Source: Botryllus schlosseri
Lineage: Eukaryota; Chordata; Ascidiacea; Stolidobranchia; Styelidae
Reading direction: 5' to 3'
DNA: 24,036 bases
NCBI GenBank assembly: GCA_000444245.1
Contig: ATSW01007332.1
Coordinates: 1-24,036 of the forward strand
Shown here in pieces: positions 19,589 to 24,036 of this stretch. The translations under genes and the position numbers were made by a program. The first letter of the stretch is position 1, and the number at the start of each line of letters is the position of its first letter. The notes under the pieces are model-generated. The model did not search any database. It worked only from the letters and a program-made list of their open reading frames with translations, and was not told the origin of the DNA.

Positions 19589-22500
19589 TACGAATATATT
19601 TCAGACGTTGTTACAAGTACCTTTAGCAAATGAGTCTACTGACTCTCTCGAATCAGTAGTTTTATACTAGAGGCAAATTACTCAAGAACAGGATTTCTCT
19701 CGGTTACGAGATATACACATTTCATGGTTGGGGGATCTCCTATACAGTCCCTCTTCATTGAAAGGGAAACCTAATTAGTTAAATTAAGTGGAAAAGCCAA
19801 TTACACAACCATGAAATCACAACATCAATTTAAGATGTGGAGTCAAATAAAAATACGGAAAGGGTCTAATAGATCAGGGATCTCCACCGTCCCTAATAGA
19901 AGGCACTTGAATAGGCAGATGAAAGTGTCTAGGCAATTATTTAACGACCCTTGTAGTGACTACACAAAGTTACACGGAATATCTAAACAATTACAAGGAA
20001 TTGAGCCTAAATTTTGATTAAACAAATTCATAATGTCAGAACGAAGTTTTCTACAGCTTTTCTAATGTACAAGTTAGCTAACGAAAACACAACACAAATT
20101 TTTAGCCTCCAATCATACCAGGCAATTGTAGCCTAACAAAATACGAGACCAACACAATATCGAAACAATAGCAAAGGCATTAGGCCTATATTCTTTTTGT
20201 TTACTTAAGTGGCGTTGCACTCTTGCACTAGTAAGGTTTTTATTACTGGTTTTCTAATATACAAGTCAACCCAAATGAAAATATACAGCACAACACCTAA
20301 CACTAACACACAAGAAAAATCACACAAAATGAACATAATTTCTAGCCAAAAATTGCTAGAAAAAAACAATATTTCCCATCGGTGGCTAAAAAAAAATTGA
20401 TAATGACATAACTGCCCACCAATGGAGGATATCTAACTTCAGACACCAGTCCTGGCCACCAATATGTACAAGCGTGGCTGTTCTAAAAATACGGTACTTA
20501 TACTTCGATCAGTATAGTACGATTGAGTAAAATCGACGTTTACTTCAATCTCGCGGTGCACATCTGCTACTCAATAGCTGAGGGACATAACTGCCTGCTG
20601 TAGCATATCCAAGGCAGGTTTCAAATGGGGTCTGGCTCTTTTTCGGTGTGGAAAACTGCGTAACATATATTTGGATTCCCGGCTGGTCTGGCGTGAACAG
20701 ACTTCAGGGGATTGGGCTCTCTCAGTACCATAACTGCATATTTCGCATGGCTAGACATTTTGTTGTCGACGCTGGTTGGGTCGATTGATGTAGAGAGCGG
20801 TATTACGTCGGTAATCGGCTGTGGACATTTGGTCAACAGTTAGCATCCTGTTGCCGCAGTTGGTAGTGGACTGTCGGTGTCAACCGTTTTCCCGATTTCT
20901 CGTTTCGTTGAGAATCGGTACAGTTGATTTCGTAACACGAAATAATGCTAGAGTTGTTCCCCAAGTCGATCGAAAACGTTCGATGTCCCTTTGACTATGA
21001 GAGCTTGATGCACCGGCAGCGAAGGCGAGGTCGGAACGTGCATGCCCGCAAATCTGAAACAGCACACGACAGCCAGCATCACTTTGAAAAGGACTTAACA
21101 ACTAGGCTGCTTAGCACAAATACGACACAGGAGAACAAGTAACAATAAAATGAAATGAAATAAATGTCTCCAAAGCCTTGTAACTACAAGCTATATGGAG
21201 GGTAACTACTTAATGTGACGTAAGGGAAGGGTTATTTCAATGAAATGAACAGAGGCTGCACCTAACAGCATTTAAGGTAGTAAAGGTGTAATAACGGTTG
21301 GCAACATGAGAAGCAGACAACTCACGCAAGTTCTGAATTATAACATGCGATGAGATACGTGTGATAAAGTGCTATCATAATCCTTCCAAGCGAAGGATCC
21401 AAATTACTGAACACATCTAATAACGTCTCGGTAAGGTAAGGGACTCAACTAACAATACTATCATGTAATGAGAAGTTAATAGAGTTCGGACGCGTTCTGC
21501 GAAGTAAGATCCTATATCTACAATTATTGAACCAAAATAAGCTGCTCCGTTATCAATCAGGTAGATAAACGTGACAAATTCTGACCAAAACGAACTAAAG
21601 GAAAAAATGTCCTAGTTACGATAACAGTCAGATGAACACATGTCGGAACACAATTTGAGGGTCAAAAAATCGTATACATTATCTGAATCATGTGCAATCA
21701 ATGTACACAGAAACCCTATGTCCACTGGAGACTAAGACCAATCCAGTGAAGTATGAAACATAATATAGCGCGTTATACTGGCCAACTACTCTGAAGCTAC
21801 CCAATCGAACGAACTGCGCGCTCTAGGCTACCTCAAAATTAAAAGCAATTTAACCGAATTATGATAATTCGCACTAAGGCTAGATCAAGCCAAGCATGAT
21901 GCATGATCAAAAATCAAAACCACTTCCCGTATTAAGGCGCGCAAACGAGTACGCTTCTAGAAGTAGTGAACAATGGAAGGCGTGTAATTCCAAATTACAA
22001 CGTCCTGAGTCTGCGATAAGCGCTGTATCGCTGAGAAATTTGAACGGCAATACCAATGTAATAAGTTTGCCTACAATGTCAAAATTCAGCTCGAACAATT
22101 TACCTTGTCAAGCCTGTAAGAGGATCTGAGACAATTCGGCATTAAAAACGAGCACGTTTAATTTTGAATTAACTGTGCAAGCTGAAATCTCGCGGAGTAT
22201 ATCCTGTTCACGACACGTATACGTCGTGTTCTATATCGCGGGAAACAGGAAAAGGTTTCATGTAATTCGAATTTGAGTGGAAGAAAATCATGCTCTGAAA
22301 CGAAAATTGCGGTCGTCTGGCGGCAAAAATAAGAATTTTCCCGCGGTATGGAAATTGCGACATGTATAGTAAACGTGTCTCTGACGTAGCGACGTCCACG
22401 TGGTATCGACTGTACCACGCCCATGGCTGAAATCGGTGGGATAAAATATGGCGCTTTTAAGGCCAAAAGGAAATCATGTTCACGAAACAGTCTCATGTAC

Positions 22501-22684
22501 AATGGACCCTGTAAAACTAAATACAGAAACAAAAGCAACAAGGTTAAACTCCACAGCGGTAGAGCCAGCACACCACACCAAACGCTGGGATGCTGTATAC
22601 AGATTCTACCACAACTAAAAATCCTGAATCTGCACTGATTCTGTCAAATTCTTACAAAAATCAATCCAGTGCCAAGAGCGAACA
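19589..22684. other. Interior of the LTR-like element, no protein recognised
   Basis: Only short frames without family motifs. A plus-strand AATAAA occurs near 19847 and could serve as a polyadenylation signal for the coiled-coil gene. Confidence 0.45.
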
Positions 22685-23215
22685 TCAGAACATAATGAGC
22701 CTTCTCGCTGAAGACGTAAGCGAGCTTTTGAGTGAATTAAAAAGCTGTAATTCCTTCCGAATTCTACTGAGAGCCAATTTGAAAGCCACGAATTGCACGG
22801 TTTGCGCGCAAGTGCGCAGGTCTGCGACGTTACTCTGCTGTGCACTATCTAATATTTGAGCAGAAATTAATTGGGCCATACTAACTAGCGCGTATACTAC
22901 ACGCAAGCGTAATCTAGTCGAAATATTGAGTGGTGCAGCGCGCGCGTTTTTATTAAACTGCGGTTTCCCGTCAAAAATAGAATTGTCCTGAACGACGTTG
23001 GTGTCAAATTGTAAATCAACATTTAAAAGTGAACTATCCAACCAACGTTCAACGTTTGCGTGAGTATCAACTACTTCGTCACGCAAAGCGGGAATATCTA
23101 CTTTATGATCCTGAATAACACTTAAATCAGACACGCGCTGTGAAGCTGAATCACGTATTACAACATGAAATATCAAATCTGAGAAGTTATCGCTGTTAGA
23201 CACATCGTCATTCAT
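22685..23215 (-). CDS. Unrecognised 176-codon ORF inside the LTR-like element
   Basis: Opens MNDDVSNSDNFSDLIFHVV and ends SSLTSSARRLIMF. Composition is acidic and polar in the first half; the second half is more helical with repeated Leu/Ala (LRLRVVYALVSMAQLISAQ). Its place just inside the 5' repeat fits a Gag-type position, but I see no zinc knuckle or other Gag signature. Fossil status is assumed from the element. It could also be a chance ORF. Confidence 0.35.
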   Translation of the reverse strand: MNDDVSNSDNFSDLIFHVVIRDSASQRVSDLSVIQDHKVDIPALRDEVVDTHANVERWLDSSLLNVDLQFDTNVVQDNSIFDGKPQFNKNARAAPLNISTRLRLRVVYALVSMAQLISAQILDSAQQSNVADLRTCAQTVQFVAFKLALSRIRKELQLFNSLKSSLTSSARRLIMF

Positions 23216-23499
23216 TCCGTCAGTCTTACCTGGTAAAGTCCTTACGGCTTAGAATTAACGACTGTAGGTGTAGTTACTAGCCAAGGAGACATAACATGCG
23301 CACAAATATATAATAATATATAACATGCAATACACGAAATGGCTAGGGAATTATATGCTGTCGCGATAGCTTATTTCAGAAATGCAATATAAGTACGTAC
23401 CGTATATTGAATAATGTCCGGAAAATTGATAGTTGGATGGCAACGTCGAAACGTCCTCGTACGCAACGTAGTAGCGTTTAAGATATCACTCAGGCGCCA

Positions 23500-23637
23500 T
23501 GCAACAATACATGGTATAATGTTCCTGAGAGTAGAAGTATAGCTAACCAAAGTATTAAAGGTTTAGCTGGCTGACTACTTAACCTGGAATCCTGTATCCT
23601 GGTGAGATCTTCTTAAGACGCAGATATACGAAAGACA
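23500..23637 (-). repeat. LTR-like direct repeat, right copy (5' in element sense)
   Basis: Same 138-bp sequence as the left copy with few differences. The primer-binding-like TGGCGCC lies directly inside it at 23499-23493. Confidence 0.7.
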
Positions 23638-23639
23638 TA

Positions 23640-23658
23640 GAGAGAGAGAGAGAGAGAG
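23640..23658. repeat. (GA)n microsatellite, LINE tail
   Basis: Uninterrupted GA run between the LTR-like repeat and the LINE polyadenylation signal. Confidence 0.85.
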
Positions 23659-23930
23659 TCTTTATTTTCATCGAACCAAAATACATAACAAACGGCAGTG
23701 ATGGTGGTACAGAAAATATGCGTGCACAGTATTCGGTATTAGATAGGAATGATCGATAAGACCGTGAAGGTCATCTAGTCTGATCACAACAGCATCAAAC
23801 AGGTACACTTGACTCAGAACAGTCTGGCTGTGAAAAAATGTTTAGTTAGGAAAGGAAAATATAAAAAAAAATTAAACAATGGTAGCAAATGATCAATGAA
23901 ACAATGTCTGGGCGAGGTAGGGCAACAGTG

Positions 23931-24035
23931 TTAGTGTAACGACAAGAGGTGATCAAGTAGGGCTTTTTTGAATCTGTTATAAGGCAATTCACGGATATGT
24001 GATGGTAATGCATTCCAGATGATAGGTCCCGAGTA
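23931..24035 (-). CDS. C-terminus of a LINE reverse-transcriptase ORF (partial)
   Basis: It reads GPIIWNALPSHIREL then FKKALLDHLLSLH and stops at TAA 23933-23931. The pattern P..WN.LP..IR......F+..L...L is the well-known end of CR1/Jockey/RTE-type LINE polyproteins. Cut by the window edge; the frame is open over its 34 visible codons. Confidence 0.75.
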   Translation of the reverse strand, partial: YSGPIIWNALPSHIRELPYNRFKKALLDHLLSLH

Positions 24036-24036
24036 G

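Larger units (their letters stand above)
19451..23637 (-). mobile_element. LTR-retrotransposon-like fossil, family undetermined
   Basis: Two direct repeats of 138 bp (19451-19588 and 23500-23637), about 97% identical, begin TG and end CA. On the minus strand the right-hand copy is followed at once by TGGCGCCTGAGTG, which looks like a tRNA primer-binding site, so the element reads right to left. Inside is one 176-codon ORF near the 5' end (23215-22685) that I do not recognise. No protease, reverse transcriptase or integrase is apparent in the rest. It therefore looks broken or non-autonomous. The close repeats suggest a fairly young insertion. No target duplication is evident. Confidence 0.6.
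23640..24036 (-). mobile_element. LINE 3' end with (GA)n tail
   Basis: Minus strand: the end of a reverse-transcriptase ORF (24035-23931), a 3' UTR of about 265 bp, AATAAA at 23666-23661, then a (TC)n tail at 23658-23640. A simple-repeat tail after AATAAA is typical of many animal LINEs. The element continues past the window edge. Confidence 0.75.

Noticed and set aside
22158-22571. 137-codon minus-strand ORF with a hydrophobic start
   Set aside because: No recognisable family and overlapped by other frames; lies in the interior of the LTR-like fossil.

Overview
The window is genomic DNA from a bilaterian animal. The evidence is spliced genes with canonical GT/AG introns (many of 60-800 bp, one over 10 kb), a secreted leucine-rich-repeat gene, a chondroitin-synthesis-family gene, a coiled-coil centrosomal-type gene, and many non-autonomous DNA transposons plus a LINE tail. 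A few N bases show a draft assembly. I cannot fix the phylum; an invertebrate deuterostome or lophotrochozoan would fit. I see no rRNA, tRNA or CRISPR.

Left part (1-2000): a secreted LRR protein gene on the minus strand, with four exons recognised: signal peptide plus LRRNT, LRR, LRR, LRR plus LRRCT. One joint does not keep phase, so at least one exon is probably unrecognised. 1941-3093 has no gene I can support.

Main part (3094-19333): a plus-strand coiled-coil gene whose exons I chained by splice phase. Twelve exons from 13710 to 19333 join without a break into about 449 codons. An upstream exon at 3094-3302 carries more coiled coil but seems to have lost one base. The run of residues after the coil (LLQAHYNEALE, then a Ser/Pro-rich tail) makes centrobin (CNTROB) my best guess from memory of the vertebrate protein. 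The first intron seen, 10.4 kb, contains a complete three-exon gene on the opposite strand (10948-13004). It encodes a 471-residue type II membrane protein of the chondroitin N-acetylgalactosaminyltransferase family. It most resembles chondroitin polymerizing factor (CHPF), lacks the DxD and GWGxED signatures of the active enzymes, and begins directly at the CHGN half, without the N-terminal half of CHPF.

The long intron also holds several short inverted-repeat elements: a hAT-type MITE inside another hAT-type MITE (4402-5266), a hAT MITE built of GGATTAGG-like units inside a TA-site MITE (6908-7480), a CAGGGGTGTCAAAC-type hAT remnant (7640-7881), and further ends of the TA-site family (8187-8225, 14143-14282). 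A 657-bp near-perfect foldback element sits in a later intron (15730-16386).

Right part (19451-24036): a 4.2-kb region bounded by 138-bp direct TG..CA repeats with a primer-binding-like TGGCGCC, read as an LTR-retrotransposon fossil on the minus strand with one unrecognised 176-codon ORF. It is followed by the 3' end of a LINE on the minus strand with the C-terminus of its reverse-transcriptase ORF and a (GA)n tail. No operon-like or defence system is present.
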